A DNA stretch of 64,000 nt, from NCBI RefSeq assembly GCF_028769735.1, contig NC_088200.1:72330046-72394045 (forward strand), written 5' to 3'. The notes beneath the pieces were generated by a model. It made no database searches. It saw nothing but the letters and a program-made list of their open reading frames with translations, and was not told the DNA's origin. This DNA comes from Zonotrichia leucophrys gambelii (lineage: Eukaryota; Chordata; Aves; Passeriformes; Passerellidae). Numbering within the stretch: the stretch's first letter is position 1; every line of letters begins with the position of its first letter. The position numbers and the translations under genes are program-made. Positions 1-11,105 of this stretch are shown here, in pieces.

Positions 1-560
1 TAAAAAGCTTTATCTAATCTCACTTGAGGTGACTCCTGTTGCATTCCCCCTTTTTGTTTTTGAACCTGACGTTTAAGAAGTCCGTGAGCTCTTTCAATAA
101 TTGCTTGGCCCATGGGGACATGTGGAATACCTGCTGAATGCTCAATGTCCCAAGCACGAAAGAATGCTTGCATTTTCTGTGAAGCATTTGCTGGGCCGTT
201 ATCTGTTTTTACATGACACGGAACACCTAGAATAGAAAAGGCATGATAAAAATGACGAATAGCGTCTTGAGTTTTTTCTCCTGTGAATGCTGAAGCAACC
301 ATTGCATGAGAAAAAGTATCAACTGTAACATGAACATACTTAAAGCGACCAAATTCTGGCATTTTTGTAACATCAGTTTGCCATTCTTCTAACCCAGAAA
401 GACCTCTAGGGTTAGTACCATAATACTGAGTGACATGAGTCATATGACAGTCGGGACAAGAGGAAAGAATAGATTTTGCTTTGGCAGCAGACAATTTGAA
501 TTGCTGCTGTAAAGCTTAAGCACTCTGATGAAAAAATTGATGGGATAAAATTGCCTGCTG
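1..560 (-). pseudogene. ERV-1 integrase, N-terminal zinc domain and catalytic core
   Basis: Integrase joins viral DNA to the host chromosome. The HxxxH half of the zinc-binding site (HQFFH) sits at the end of the preceding RNase H frame. The CxxC half (CPDC) follows after an in-frame TAA at 516-518. The catalytic aspartates are in WQTDVT (near 395) and KTDNGP (near 200), and the glutamate is in AIIERAH (near 95), so the DDE triad is present. The core is open from 515 to the window edge; the C-terminal domain is outside. The TAA disables full-length translation. Confidence 0.85.
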
Positions 561-1520
561 CAACACATTGGGTACAGTTTTGATTGCAGCAGCAGCTACT
601 AAAGAGTCTACATAGGCATTGCCTTCAGCAAAAAATCCTGGTAATGATGTATGGCTGCGAATGTGCATGATAAAGTAAAAATGTTTTCGAGCACCAATAA
701 CTGTCCACAACTTCACTAATATGGTAAACAATGGTTTCTCTTGAATATTATACAACACTGCTTGATCTAAATGCTTAACCAAATTGGCAACATAAACTGA
801 ATCAGTAACTATGTTTACAGAACCAGGAAACAAAGTAAAAGCCAAAAGAACTGCAGAAAGTTCAACCAGTTGAGGAGATCCCTGCTGAATCACTGTCTGA
901 TATTCCCAGTGATCATCCCTTCTCCAAGCCACAGCTGCTTTTCCGGTTTTCCCGGACCCATCTGTAAAAACTGTTATACCTTCCACTGGAACAGGAGAAC
1001 AAATTTGCTTGCCTTCAAAAGGGATCTCTTTAGTCAGTGTTAGAACAGGATGAGAAGGCAAATGATATGAGATTTGGCCTGTAAAACAAGATAAGGCAGA
1101 TTGCAATTCATGATTATTTTGAAAGCACCATTCAAAATACCACTGCTGTACAGGTATCACAATGGTCACAGGGTCCTGTCCCAAAATCTCATGACAACGC
1201 CTGCGACCCTTGAGGATAATATCTGCAAAAAGCTCATAAAGGCCTGCAGCTGTTTTCCGAGATCTGAAAGATAAAAATACCCATTCCAGAATATGCAATT
1301 GATCTTCCCAATTATCATTCCATTGACACAGTATTCCACATGGTATTTCATGGTCTTTCAAAATAAACAATTGAACACCAACAGAGGGATCTATCCTGTT
1401 AACAAATTTGTGTGCTAGGGTTAATTCAACTTCTTCTTGGGTCTTTTTCACCGCTGAGGTCAATTGCCTCTCATCAGTGGAGGAAGTGATGCCTGAAAGC
1501 AAATCAAACAATGGCTGCAT
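516..1520 (-). pseudogene. ERV-1 pol: RT connection and RNase H
   Basis: An open frame of 334 residues covers the RT connection region and RNase H. RNase H removes the RNA strand of the RNA-DNA hybrid during reverse transcription. Its acidic residues are visible: FTDGSG, the Glu in LVELSAV, TDS, and the Asp in NAYVDSL near the C-terminus. It is in frame with the RT palm piece to the right across a single TGA (1539-1541) and runs into the integrase zinc motif to the left, so the original Pol was one polyprotein. Confidence 0.88.
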
Positions 1521-1538
1521 CTGATGATTAGTTATGCC

Positions 1539-2455
1539 TCAATATGATCGAATCCAACCTATTAAACCAACCAATTTCTGTACATCAGTAGCAGTTTTAA
1601 CATCAATGTCTAACGTTACAGGTTGAGGCATAACTTGAGTGTTGGTCACCAACATACCTAGATATTTCCAAGGCATGTGTTCCTGCACTTTCTCTGGGGC
1701 AATGATCAGACCAAAAGTTTTCAAATTTGTCACAGCACATTGTTTAAGAACTGAAAACTGTTGTTTGTAATCAGATGCCAACAAGATATCATCCATGTAG
1801 TGATAACAGTAGCAGTTTTTAAATTGCTCCTGCACTTTTGACAAGGCCTGTGCCACAAACCATTGACAAATAATTGGCAGATTTTCATGTCTTGGGGGAG
1901 TACCTTCCATTGATATCTTTTATCAGGTTCAGCATGATTTATAGAAGGCACTGTAAAAGCAAATTTTTCTTTGTCCTGCTCAGCCAATGGAATAGTGAAG
2001 ACACAATCTTTTAGATCAATGACAGCTATTTGCCATTCCTGTGGAATCATCGGGGGTGTAGGAAGGCCTGGTTGCAAAGCTCCCATTGTTGCCATTACAG
2101 CATTTATCTGCCGTAAATCATGTAAAAGTCTCCATTTTCCCGATTTCTTTTTTATTACAAAAACGGGGGTGTTCCAGGGACTGTATGATTCCTCAATGTG
2201 TCCTGCTTGCAATTGTTCTGTAACTAATTCTTGCAGGGCAGTAAGCTTTTCAGTAGTCAGGGGCCACTGGTGAACCCGGACAGGCTTATCTGTCAACCAT
2301 GTCAGGGGTACAACTGGACGTTCATTGCCCTGCAACACAGTGGCCCCATTAAAAATCCATAGTAATTTTGACACCCCATTGAGATAAACAATCTCGTCCC
2401 CACAAACTCTGAGGAGCATCGGCAACATAGGGTCTGATGTTAGCTTGTTGGCCAT
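1539..2455 (-). pseudogene. ERV-1 reverse transcriptase, fingers and palm
   Basis: Two overlapping frames encode RT. The right frame (2455-1730) has the fingers with [20 protein letters not shown] and the first catalytic aspartate in AVIDLKDC. The left frame (1910-1539) has the palm with YMDD and the primer-grip region WKYLG. They differ in phase, so a frameshift lies near 1905-1920, by the region that should read LPQGM. An in-frame TGA ends the palm piece. RT copies the genomic RNA into DNA; this copy cannot do so in one piece. Confidence 0.88.
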
Positions 2456-3268
2456 CAGGATGTTTCACATTAATTACAATGGCTGACAGGCCACCTGTTG
2501 TAGCACCACCCACCCCAGGAGTCCAAAACTTGCACGAGTGAGAGGCCACGACTGAGGCCAGCAAAGTCGCGAGAGTACTGTGACATCTGCTCCAGTGTCA
2601 ATCAAACCTGTTACTGATATAGTTCCTGGATGACATCCACTGGCGGTGAGAGTGCATGTCTTTTCTGGATGGCTCTCTGTTACTTTCTCAGTCCAAAACA
2701 CTTGAGGTACTCCTGTCAATCCAATGCTTCCTGTGCCGCGACTTTGGTCCACTGTATTTGGAACAGAACTCACGAAAGGTACAAGTTGAGCAATGCAAGT
2801 TCCTTTCTGAATAGTGACAGGAGGGTCATCAATGGATACCATAGCATAAATCTGCCCTAAATAGTCAGCATCAAAAAGCCCTAGATGCACATGAATACCT
2901 CTAAGTGTAGTACTTGATCTCCCTATCAAAAACGCACTCAATCCCCGTCCTATTGGACCATAGGCATCAAGAGGCGCTTTACATATTTCTTTTGTTAAAA
3001 TGGTTACTGTGTCAGTGGTGGGTATATCAATCCCTGCGGACCCGCTTGTTGCCCTGAGAATTGTTCGCAAATGGGTAGCTTTGCAGGGCTGGGAAGGCCC
3101 GCATTTGCTGTTGTGGTTGTTGGGGTATTTGTTTCCCCGCACGCCCCTTCGCGCTCCTCTTTGGGTTTCCCGGGAATAGCTGACCATTTGGATGATATTT
3201 ACTCCTGCATTGCTTAGCATAGTGCCCAGATTTAGCACAACGGTTGCATACAACATCGCTGCTTGCAC
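2349..3268 (-). pseudogene. ERV-1 dUTPase-protease (pro)
   Basis: The frame 3268-2474 reads from inside the nucleocapsid region. It shows dUTPase motifs in order: GSAGIDIP, RSSTTLRGIHVH with FDADYLGQI, GTCIAQLVPF, and RGTGSIGLTG. The aspartic protease active site LIDTGAD follows. The protease flap and C-terminus (ending RDCLSQWG) are in another frame (2564-2349), so a frameshift near 2540 breaks the enzyme. The pro frame is offset +1 (or -2) from gag, not the usual -1, so an extra indel is likely. dUTPase limits uracil misincorporation; the protease matures Gag and Pol. Confidence 0.85.
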
Positions 3269-5106
3269 TTGGCCTAAATGTTGTTTTCCGGACAGTACAC
3301 TGTGACTTTACGTGCCCCTGTTGTCCACAATTATAACACTTCGCTGAAGGTCTTAACACTGCAGCAAGAGCTGCCATTTTATGTTCAACTGAACCAACTT
3401 TCTAGCAAGCAGTAACCGTTTCAGACAAGGTGGGTTCCCCAGGCAAAGTGTCAATAATCTTTCTGCAGTCTGGGTTTGCATTTTCTTTAGCCAATTGTAC
3501 ACACAATTTCTCTCGCAAAGTTTCATCATCTACCTGTTTCTCAATAGCGGCAGCAAGTTTTTCTGCAAACTGCAAAAATGGTCCTCTCATCCCTTGTTGT
3601 ATAGTAACATATTTCTGCTTTGGAGCTGCCATTTCCATTGTTTTGGTTAAGGCATTCATGCCAATTTGCTGAGCTTGTGCCAAAATCGAAGGATCCCACC
3701 TTGCCTGTAAATCTGGATTAGCAAAAGGCCCAGAGCCCAGTAGGGCACCAACACCCACAGCATGACGAGGGTCATGTTGAGGCAACTGCATATTTGTTAA
3801 AGCCGTGTGCTCAGCCACTCACCTCCAAGTTTCTTGAAATACACCATATTGTACTGGCTGGAATAGAATTGTAGCAAGATGAATAATATCATAGGGTGCA
3901 AGCAAATCTGCATTAATCACACGTATTAACGGCATTACCTCTGAGGAATTAATACCATATTGAGCTACTTTCGATTGGAGGTCTTGCACAACCCTCCAGG
4001 TGAAGACATGATGACTGTCGTCCTGTCCTGTTCCAGGAGCTGCTTTGAAAACTGGAAAAGCCATAGGGTTACCACAAGCAACATTTGCAATGGCACTGTT
4101 CTCCTGAGGTACTCCTGAGGCACCTACCCTTTCCATGATGTCCCAATTCTTTTCTTCAACTGCTTTCCTCCTAACAAATTCCCAAAACTCCTGAGGGTGT
4201 AGAGGAAGCACAGTGACTTGGCATGGAGGCAAAGTCCATGGGGCAGTAAGGCTAGACTTCTTAGGAGATGAAGGCAACAGAGCTCCTTGCCCCAACACAG
4301 GTGTTACTGTGGGCGACTCATCACTTGATTCGCTGTTGCTGTCACTGTCAGGTAAAGGAGGATACAGCCTTGCAGGTTGTTCAAGCTGCTCAGAGGGGAG
4401 TGGGGGGGCAGACAGCTGGACCAGAGAGGAGGGAAGAGTGGGGGCAGATGGCTGGGCTTTTCTCTCTACTAGAGACATTTCAGCTAACTGGCGTAGCGGT
4501 GTAGTATATACAGGCACCATCGCCAGCTGCTGCGCAGGTGTGAGATAAGGAGGCTTAGGGGTCTGATAAGAAAAGGCTAGGGCAGCTTGCCCAGAAGTTT
4601 TGGCAGCTTCCCCAGAAGCCTTGGCACCATGCCCAGAAGCCTTGGCAGCTTTCCCAGAAGCTCTGGCAGGGTGCCAGGTAACTCCCATGGCATCCAAACT
4701 TTCTTCACCAAGTTCCCCATCAGAGCCCCCTTCTACCTCAGAGGCGCCCTCTGCCTCAGCCCCCCCATCAGGTTCTGTTATCAGCCCCGACTCTTTGTCC
4801 GCATCTTGCTCCATTTCTCTCTCTACTTTCCATTCTTTTAAAGCCTCAAAGAGTGAGTTCCAGGTTACTGCTAAATCAAAAGCTGTTTTATCTCCCGCTC
4901 AAATAACTTGCCAAAGTCTGTCCCCGACTTTCTTCCATGCCTTAACACTAAATGCTGTGTTGGGGATCAGTGCCAAAATTCTGTGATTTAGCCCACAGCA
5001 ATATATTACGAAGCTCATAGTCTGACGTATTAATTCCCCTATTTCTTAACAAAACTTTCCATGTTGACAGAACATTTTCTTCCTCTTTAGATAAATTTTG
5101 TCCCAT
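3027..5106 (-). pseudogene. ERV-1 gag
   Basis: Gag starts at an ATG at 5106-5104 with an MGQN N-terminus, a likely myristoylation signal of a betaretroviral matrix domain. A long acidic, proline-rich region follows (about 4814-4100), then capsid with a major homology region (QGMRGPFLQFAEKL, near 3600-3545). Nucleocapsid has two CCHC knuckles (CYNCGQQGHVKSQC and CNRCAKSGHYAKQC). Breaks: a frameshift near 4960, a TGA near 4890, an in-frame TGA at 3819-3821 and an in-frame TAG at 3402-3404. The last two leave three pieces in one frame. The protein would form the virion shell. Confidence 0.87.
4582..4665 (-). repeat. 21-bp tandem repeat inside ERV-1 gag, four units
   Basis: Four consecutive 21-bp units (from 4582, 4603, 4624 and 4645) share the core gcagctt.cccagaag. 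They encode an in-frame seven-residue repeat of the KASGxAA type in the proline/alanine-rich part of Gag. The period is a multiple of three, so the frame is kept. Confidence 0.85.
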
Positions 5107-5289
5107 TATTACTAGTTGGTGGCTCACCTACTTCCAGGTGTCTAGATTGGAGAGAATCAGGTCTGGACCTCCCTGTGGCTTCCACCTGCCACTCTCAGCT
5201 GCACCAACGCCACCTCCCCCACTACATCCCAGTGGGTCACGGTTGCCAAATCCTAGGACCCCGTATGGGCCCCCCCTGACTATGTTCTT

Positions 5290-5307
5290 ATCACGTCGGG
5301 GTCACCA
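5290..5307 (-). other. ERV-1 primer binding site, tRNA-Trp type
   Basis: Read on the minus strand the 18 bases are TGGTGACCCCGACGTGAT. As I recall it, this is identical to the tRNA-Trp primer binding site of the avian leukosis/Rous sarcoma virus group. It lies three bases inside the LTR end, as expected, and gag starts 184 bases downstream. Confidence 0.85.
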
Positions 5308-5310
5308 AAA

Positions 5311-5657
5311 TGTCGCAGTCGAGGCTGTCACGACATAAAGCAGAGACCACAAGCAGTCTTGGTAACACTTAGCAACAGTTTATTAATGAAAATGGCTGAT
5401 CTTTTATACACTTTCCAGTTGTTTACCCTTCTTCTACCTTAGCTATTGGCCACAATAATTCAATACCATGCCATTGGTGAAAAGTTACTCTGACTCCACC
5501 TAACTTTCTAAAAATGCTTCATCCAGCTGCAGAATGCTCTTATCTTCCTTCTCTCAATCTCCTTGGTTACAGCCTTGGAGAAAGCTCCTTATCAGCTTCT
5601 TCCTCTTCTTACTTCTCACTCCTTTAGCTAACAGGCCCGCTGCTAGCCTGTTGCACA
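5311..5657 (-). repeat. ERV-1 5' LTR (347 bp)
   Basis: On the minus strand it starts TGTGCAAC (at 5657) and ends CTGCGACA (at 5311), a short imperfect inverted repeat of the TG...CA type. A TATA box TGTATAAAAG lies at 5410-5401 and AATAAA at 5384-5379, leaving about 70 bases of R-U5 before the primer site. The size and spacing resemble alpharetroviral LTRs. The right boundary rests on the inverted repeat only, because the partner LTR is outside the window. Confidence 0.75.
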
Positions 5658-5788
5658 GTTACTGTATGACTTGGTTTGATGAGGAAGAAACTGTGTATTA
5701 GTAAAAGAATTTACCAACCCTATAGAAAAAGGGGGGAATGAATCAAGGATTTAATAAAACTGAAAGAGTTAAAAGTTTACCAGATTTA

Positions 5789-5905
5789 ATATGGGGGGGA
5801 GAGTATAGCAAGAAGAGTAGAAATAATAAGGGATAGGTAATTTTTCGCAGGTAAAGTAGTTAAGACTAGGGTAATATATCACTTTCCTGTCTTTACTATG
5901 TTTAA
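5789..5905 (+). repeat. Dispersed direct repeat, copy 1
   Basis: The block starting atgggggggagagtatagca is repeated with about 10% differences at 6491-6611. After the repeat the flanks diverge. Probably two partial copies of one LTR family. Confidence 0.75.
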
Positions 5906-6490
5906 AGAAAGAGGACGGTGTGGGAATGCACAGAATTAGAGGGTTTTGGGAAAGCTGCAAAAGGCGGGCCTCAGAGACAATAAAACTCTGATTAGAGCTA
6001 AGCGGAGACAGGTCACCCGAAAAATTATTTAAAAATTAGAAAAGCAAGGACAAATAGAACAATATTATGTGTATTAACACTTGTCTAGAATAACTCTAAC
6101 CTACAGAAAAGTTTATCTAGCAAGATATTAGGAAGCTTGAAGCTTAATACTGGAGCTTTGTGCACTGTATTTTAAGGCTTACAAGTAGGTATTGTATTTG
6201 AAAAAAGCAAGCACTGTTTTAACCAAAGGTACGTGTGCTTGTAGTGATTGGACAGTAGAACTACTGTCAATATGCTCTTGCTTTGTGTGATTGGTTAAAC
6301 AACTTATAAAGTAAATTGTAACTATAAGTTCATGGTCTGCTGCCTGGGATGTGAGCTCATGGCATCTTCCCATTGTCATAACCATGTAATGAGACTGATG
6401 CTGAAAAATTAAACAGCTCAAGGTGCGTTCCTCAGCAGTCCCCTTCTGTTTGTCATATGTACATAGCCCCCCACTGGCGGTAAGTATTTA

Positions 6491-6611
6491 GTATGGGGGG
6501 GGAGAGTATAGCAAGAAGAGTAGAAATAATAAGAGATAGGTAATTTTTAGCAGGAAAAATAGTTAAGGCTAGGGTAATATATCACTCGCCAGTCTTTATT
6601 ATGTTTTAAGA
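6491..6611 (+). repeat. Dispersed direct repeat, copy 2
   Basis: This is the second copy of the block at 5789-5905, in the same orientation about 700 bp away. Confidence 0.75.
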
Positions 6612-7179
6612 AACACAATGGGATGTGGATTTCTTTGTGACAAAGAGGAGGACCGTAGCCTGCACCTGGGCCCCAAAACTTCAGCTAAAGCCAAGGGATG
6701 TGAAAGCCTGCCAACAGGTCATAAGTAAAGAGGTCAAATTGAGGAAGATGTCTCGGCCTTCATAAGAAGACCATTCCCCACTTCAAAACCCACCAACCCA
6801 CTCGAAGTGAAAGAGTGCACAAGCATGAAGGAACTTTGGACTCAATTATAATACATTTTAAAGGGGGGTAGGTGGGTTAGCTAATGAATATGTATTAGGT
6901 GTTTTGGGAATTATATGAATACGTAAGACTTTTTTAGATGAAGAGCCAGAGTCTGTGATTCATTGCACATGTCGTTAGGAGAAGACTCATTGTGCGCCTG
7001 GTGCCTGGTTAGGAGAAGACTCATTGTGTGCTGGTATGTAATAAACATACCAACTTCTAACTTTAACTAGTGGTGAGTTCTATTCTGTGCTTTGCCACAA
7101 TGGCTCACGATACCAACCACATGACAACAACGGCTCCATTATGCACTGTTCCTCTTTCAAAGGTTAACGACCCACATGT

Positions 7180-7708
7180 TGTGGTGTGGTGCCATGGGTT
7201 GCCTCAGATACCTTGGGTTTCTCCCTGTAGATTTCTTCCCCAGGAGTGTCAATCACCTCTCCTTTGCCCCACCCTGACCCCTGCTGAGCACTGTCTGTCA
7301 ATCCTGGCATTCCAGAAGGCCACTGAGTGATTGGCAGAGTTCAAAAGACACCTTACACCCTGGAAGACATTGGGCCATCCAGCTGTCATTTGTCCCTTGC
7401 AACATTCCCCCCCACCTGGTTGGTGGGATCCCTACCCCTTCCTTCCCCCTCTCCCCGGGGTTAAAACGAACAGCAACCAAGCGGTTTGAGAGGTTCTGTT
7501 AGAGCTGTTACTGGATTCAGAGGCCTGTGGGCCAGGAATAAAGCTCTGGATCGAAACCCTCTAGCAGAACCTGACTCCTTTCCTTCATCCTCGCCCTAAA
7601 GCTTCTCCACCAAGGTAAACCTGAGCTCCTGCATGTCTGGACTTGTCTCTAGCACCCAGCTGCAGCATCCAGCTTAGCCAAAAAGGTGTCTGAGGTGTAA
7701 ACACCACA
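7180..7708 (+). repeat. Solo LTR (about 529 bp)
   Basis: It begins TGTGGTGT and ends ACACCACA, an exact 8-base inverted repeat. A poly(A) signal AATAAA lies near 7540 in a typical R region. If the left end is set at 7182, a 4-bp duplication GTTG flanks the element (7178-7181 and 7709-7712), fitting a class I element; the exact end is ambiguous by two bases. No internal retroviral sequence adjoins it. Confidence 0.65.
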
Positions 7709-8330
7709 GTTGCCGCCCTTTAGTCATGCAGCAGGGGCCAGACAAGCCCAGGCATGTCCCTTGGGGCTATATTGGTAATTAATTCCAGTACCAGGTTAAG
7801 TTCCAATGCATTGAACAATACACTTTTCTTCATTTCTCGTTGACCTGCTCAAACATGGATCAAATATGACAGGGCCTTGGACACAACTCCAGTTCCTGTC
7901 ACAGTGGTTATGCAAAATATCCCATTCCTCAAATTCTCCTTTTCTGGTCAAGAGCCTCCTAAAAACACTTTCCTTCCCTTAAATGCGTTCCAGCTACGTT
8001 TTTAGAAGGAACACTCTCTCTGTTCTCAAGGCCAAGATAGCCCCATGCACACATTAAGCACAGCAATGGGGTAATACAGGACTAAGCACTGCGTGCTAAA
8101 GGTAAAGGAATTCACAAGACTAAGTCCCCTTTTTACACTTTAATATTTTCCCAGTGCCTGTCCTTCCTATTCTGGGAATCAAACACAAACATTTTCTCAT
8201 AAAGTCCTGCAAGTGCTATTGATGAGTGAAGACACATTATAACTTACTTTCTGAAATTAATGAAGCAAACATAGATTCCCAACTGAAATTATTCTGCTCC
8301 CTTCCAAATCAGTTCACTACTTAAGCAAAA
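7709..8330. other. Non-coding interval, nothing recognised
   Basis: No open frame, repeat or RNA gene could be supported here. Composition is ordinary. Confidence 0.5.
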
Positions 8331-9460
8331 CCGTCAGGCACATCCCTGACTCCCTGTCTCCCAGCAGCTCAGAGCTGCATTGCACAGTGCTTGCTGTGTG
8401 CCAGAGTACACAAAGCAGGCTGGCCTGGTGGGCCTGAATATTCCAGCAAAACACTCTGCATCTCACACCTTTGCTCTGGCTCAGTGCAGAACTGCAGGAT
8501 TGCGGGCACTTCCTCCCAGAGCTGCGTGAGGCGCTGGCTCCTGCAGATGTGCCCTGCCAAGCTGTCCCTGCCTCACGCTGGCCTCGCTTCCCCTGGCACA
8601 AGAGCCGGGCCTGAAGGAGGCTGCCCTGTGCTCCAGCCTGCCGAGCAGCCCGGCTCCCTGCCCCGGTGCCCAGAGTGCTGCACACACTGCTGGCCTTTGC
8701 CAGGAGTTGCAGGGCAGCCGGCAGAAGAGGAGGAATCCTCAGGCAGCCCAGCGGCCCTCGGCTGCCCTGGGCCTTTCTCTGCTCCTGGGCACACTCCAGA
8801 CGGCCAATGCCTCCAGGCTGGGCTGTGCCCAGCACGGCTGGGCTTCCCCTCGGCAGCAGCCAGCTGCCACCTGGGCTCTGAGCGGAGGATTCTCCCGCTG
8901 CCAGGAACAGGCACCCAGGGCCCGGCTGCTGCCTCTTGCAGCTCCAAGGGCCTCCTTCCAGCCTGCCTCTGCCGGGGCTCAGCCTGCTCCGGCCTCTGCC
9001 GGGGCTCTGCTGGGGCTCCACCCCGGCCAAGGCCGGGCCTGCTCTCACCTCCCAGGCGCTGACAGCTCTGCACCACAGGAGACCTTCCCGAGCACCCTCT
9101 CTGATCTTTCTGCTTTCTCACTTGAGCAAGGCTCTCCTTCTGCCAAAGAGATTATTGCATTTCGGGATGCAAATCCAAGTGACAGGAACCCAAATGCTCT
9201 TGAGTCATGACTGAAGGCCTGAATCCACACAGGATGTCTTGGCTGCCTCTCCCCTCCTTTTGCCTGCAAATGCCATTGCCCTTTCTGCCTCAACTAGAAA
9301 TACCACAGCTGTGCCAAAATCAGCCAGTGGGCCATATTCCAAAGGCAGTGAGGTCTGGAGAAGATGAATGAAGAAGAACCTTCTCCACTTATGAACCACA
9401 CCAAAGAAGCCGTAAGTGTGACTTAGCACCAGTAAAAAACAAGTGGTCATTCAGAAGAAA
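8331..9460. repeat. GC-rich duplicated segment, partner at 33.2-34.8 kb
   Basis: The part from about 9215 to 9415 aligns by eye with two stretches at 33580-33615 and 34595-34750: both share acaggatgt.tggctg and attccaaaggcagtg, and both reach accacacca. In the partner copy an LTR sits between the two stretches. The 8560-9060 part is strongly GC-rich and open in many frames at once, which argues against any single frame being coding. I recognise no protein in it. Confidence 0.55.
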
Positions 9461-9543
9461 ATGCTGAGCTGTCTGAAGGGGTCCGAATAAGGGGAATCTT
9501 CCGAATGAGTTGATGTTTCTGAAACTTTATTTAATAATTATCT

Positions 9544-9634
9544 TACTCTATAAACCTATACTATAAACCTATTCTATTAATCTAAACTACTCAACAATCC
9601 TACTCTATAATCCTACTCTACAACCCTACTCTAA
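9544..9634 (+). repeat. Degenerate 13-bp tandem repeat
   Basis: About 6-7 imperfect copies of a unit near tactctataaacc run through this AT-rich stretch. Units differ by 2-4 bases. Confidence 0.75.
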
Positions 9635-9734
9635 GTTGGTTATGGAGATAACATCTGGATTATTACATTCTTCTTCTCCACTCCTTCTTCTTCTTCATCT
9701 TGATTGAGTTGATGAGTGGTGCCAAACTAGATGC

Positions 9735-10540
9735 TGGCTTGGCTGAACGTACAAATGGATGCTGTCCACAGGAAATAAAACAACAAAGAACATTGAACCA
9801 TGACTTTCCAAGCTCAGTGCTTCGGAGACTCAATCAGGATTCCTCTGGGTCCTAAAAAGACCCAGAAAGAGGAGAGCAATGGGACCATCTGCTCCCCCAG
9901 TCATCATGTGCATGAGCTTGCCATCACAGGCAAAGGTGGCCCAGAATCCCACTCATCTGTTTATTGTGATGTCTTCACCTTGCTGGGATTTTTGCCCTGC
10001 CAGTGCTCTAGAAATGGTGCTTTCTGTCCCTGGGGTTTCCTCCTTTCAGGAAACTCCAAGGACTCACATAGGTTCCTGCCTTTGCAAGACAGGCACTGTG
10101 CTGATTCCCACAGGGAGACAGAGCAGTGTCTACCTTTCCATGCCCTGCCCCTTGTGTGCTGGTTGGCACCTTCCTTCCCAGCAGGGCCAGCCCAGTGGCA
10201 CTGGACCCTGCAGTTCCCTCTCTGCCACACAACCCGGCAGTAACCCTGGCACAGTTCCTGTCTGCTTGAGCGTGCCAGGCAGCAGATGGGGCTGGGACAA
10301 GTCCCTCCCAGCTGTCCCTGTTTGCGTGGCAGAAACCTCTAAGGGTGGGCTGGGGGGCACAAACCAGGGCCCCTCAGAGGCTCACAGTGAGCCTCCCACA
10401 GCCTCTCCTGCCCACAGCCAAATCTCTGACTGCTCAGCTGGGACTGGCTTCCCTGGGTTCCTGCACCACCATTTCATGTCTCTGTACCCTGCACTGCTCT
10501 ACTTCAATTGTTTTGCCATTAGATAAAATGAAACACTCCA
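9735..10540. repeat. Duplicated non-coding segment, partner at 36.39-37.36 kb
   Basis: Long stretches match the partner in the same order and orientation, for example ggatgctg.cca near 9755 and 36405, and ggcagaaacctctaag near 10330 and 37165. A mosaic of matches runs on to attagataaaatg / ccagctaaaactg at the right ends. In the partner the match ends at an LTR (37365); here it ends at a CR1 tail. No conserved frame is seen between the copies. Confidence 0.7.
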
Positions 10541-10544
10541 GCAA

Positions 10545-10980
10545 ATTATGAAACAGGGTAACAGAAACAGTCAGGAAACAGAGCACCTCTCCTCTCAGGA
10601 AATGCAGAGAGAGGTGGAGTTATTCAGTTTTGTGAAGAACAGGCCCCAGGGAGACTTTGTTGCCACTTTCCACGACTTCAGAGTGGTTTTGAAGAAAGTG
10701 GGGACACCTTTTTTAACAGTTCCAGTAACAATGGAATGTGATGAATATTCTTAATCAACATGGGGATCAAGTCTAAGGAAGAACTTGTTTACTCAGAGCA
10801 TAGTGCAATACTGGCACAGGCTGTCCCAAGAGCTTGTAAGTGCACCATTCCAGGTGAGGTGGGAAAGGGCTCTGAGCAACCTGATCTCTTTAAAGATGTC
10901 CCTGCTCATTGCAGGACACTTGGACCAGAGGACCTTCACAGGTCCCTGCCAGCCCAGCCCAGCCTAGGATTCCTCACCAT
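10545..10980 (+). mobile_element. CR1 LINE 3' fragment
   Basis: Several words of the avian CR1 3' region occur in order: caggaaacagagcacctctcc, ccagggagactttgttgcc, ctgagcaacctgatct, and ggaccttcacaggtccct. CR1 is the dominant avian non-LTR retrotransposon, and 5'-truncated tails are typical. It lies just downstream of the last recognised exon of PAK3-like copy A. Confidence 0.75.
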
Positions 10981-11105
10981 TTTCATTCGAAGAGCACCAA
11001 GAGTAGAGGTGTGGTGGAAGGGGGCTCATCTGATGCCTTGGACTTGAGTGGAGGAGGAGCCCATCCCTCAGAGCCTGTTTCACCTGCAGCCCCTTCACAT
11101 TTTAC

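Larger units (their letters stand above)
1..5657 (-). mobile_element. ERV-1, betaretrovirus-like provirus, 3' end beyond the window
   Basis: The order from right to left is 5' LTR, primer binding site, gag, dUTPase-protease, RT, RNase H and integrase, so the provirus lies on the minus strand and its env and 3' LTR fall left of position 1. A dUTPase joined to the protease is typical of class II (betaretroviral) elements. The coding frames carry several stops and frameshifts, so it is defective. The primer binding site is of the alpharetroviral tRNA-Trp type, an unusual pairing with this body. Confidence 0.9.
5724..7107 (+). repeat. LTR-derived DNA after a polypurine tract
   Basis: A purine tract (agaaaaaggggggaa, 5724-5738) is followed by TG at 5739, the usual junction before a 3' LTR on the plus strand. 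The interval is AT-rich and non-coding. It holds a block of about 115 bp present twice (5789-5905 and 6491-6611), a 20-base direct repeat near 6975 and 7010, and a candidate poly(A) signal AATAAA near 7031. I could not fix the right boundary or the family. Open frames here are short and unsupported. Confidence 0.45.

Noticed and set aside
3131..3137. GGGAAAC heptamer on the minus strand inside the ERV-1 nucleocapsid, a known slippery sequence
   Set aside because: The gag frame reads GGG AAA there, not GGA AAC, and pro lies in the +1 frame. A -1 slip at this site would not enter pro.
8317..9121. Long overlapping open frames of 180-240 codons on both strands
   Set aside because: The block is very GC-rich, so stops are rare in all frames at once. 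No motif, splice signal or conserved frame with the duplicated segment at 33 kb supports coding.
9800..10551. Several open frames of 70-215 codons on both strands
   Set aside because: They are not conserved in frame with the duplicate at 36.4-37.4 kb, and no protein similarity is apparent.
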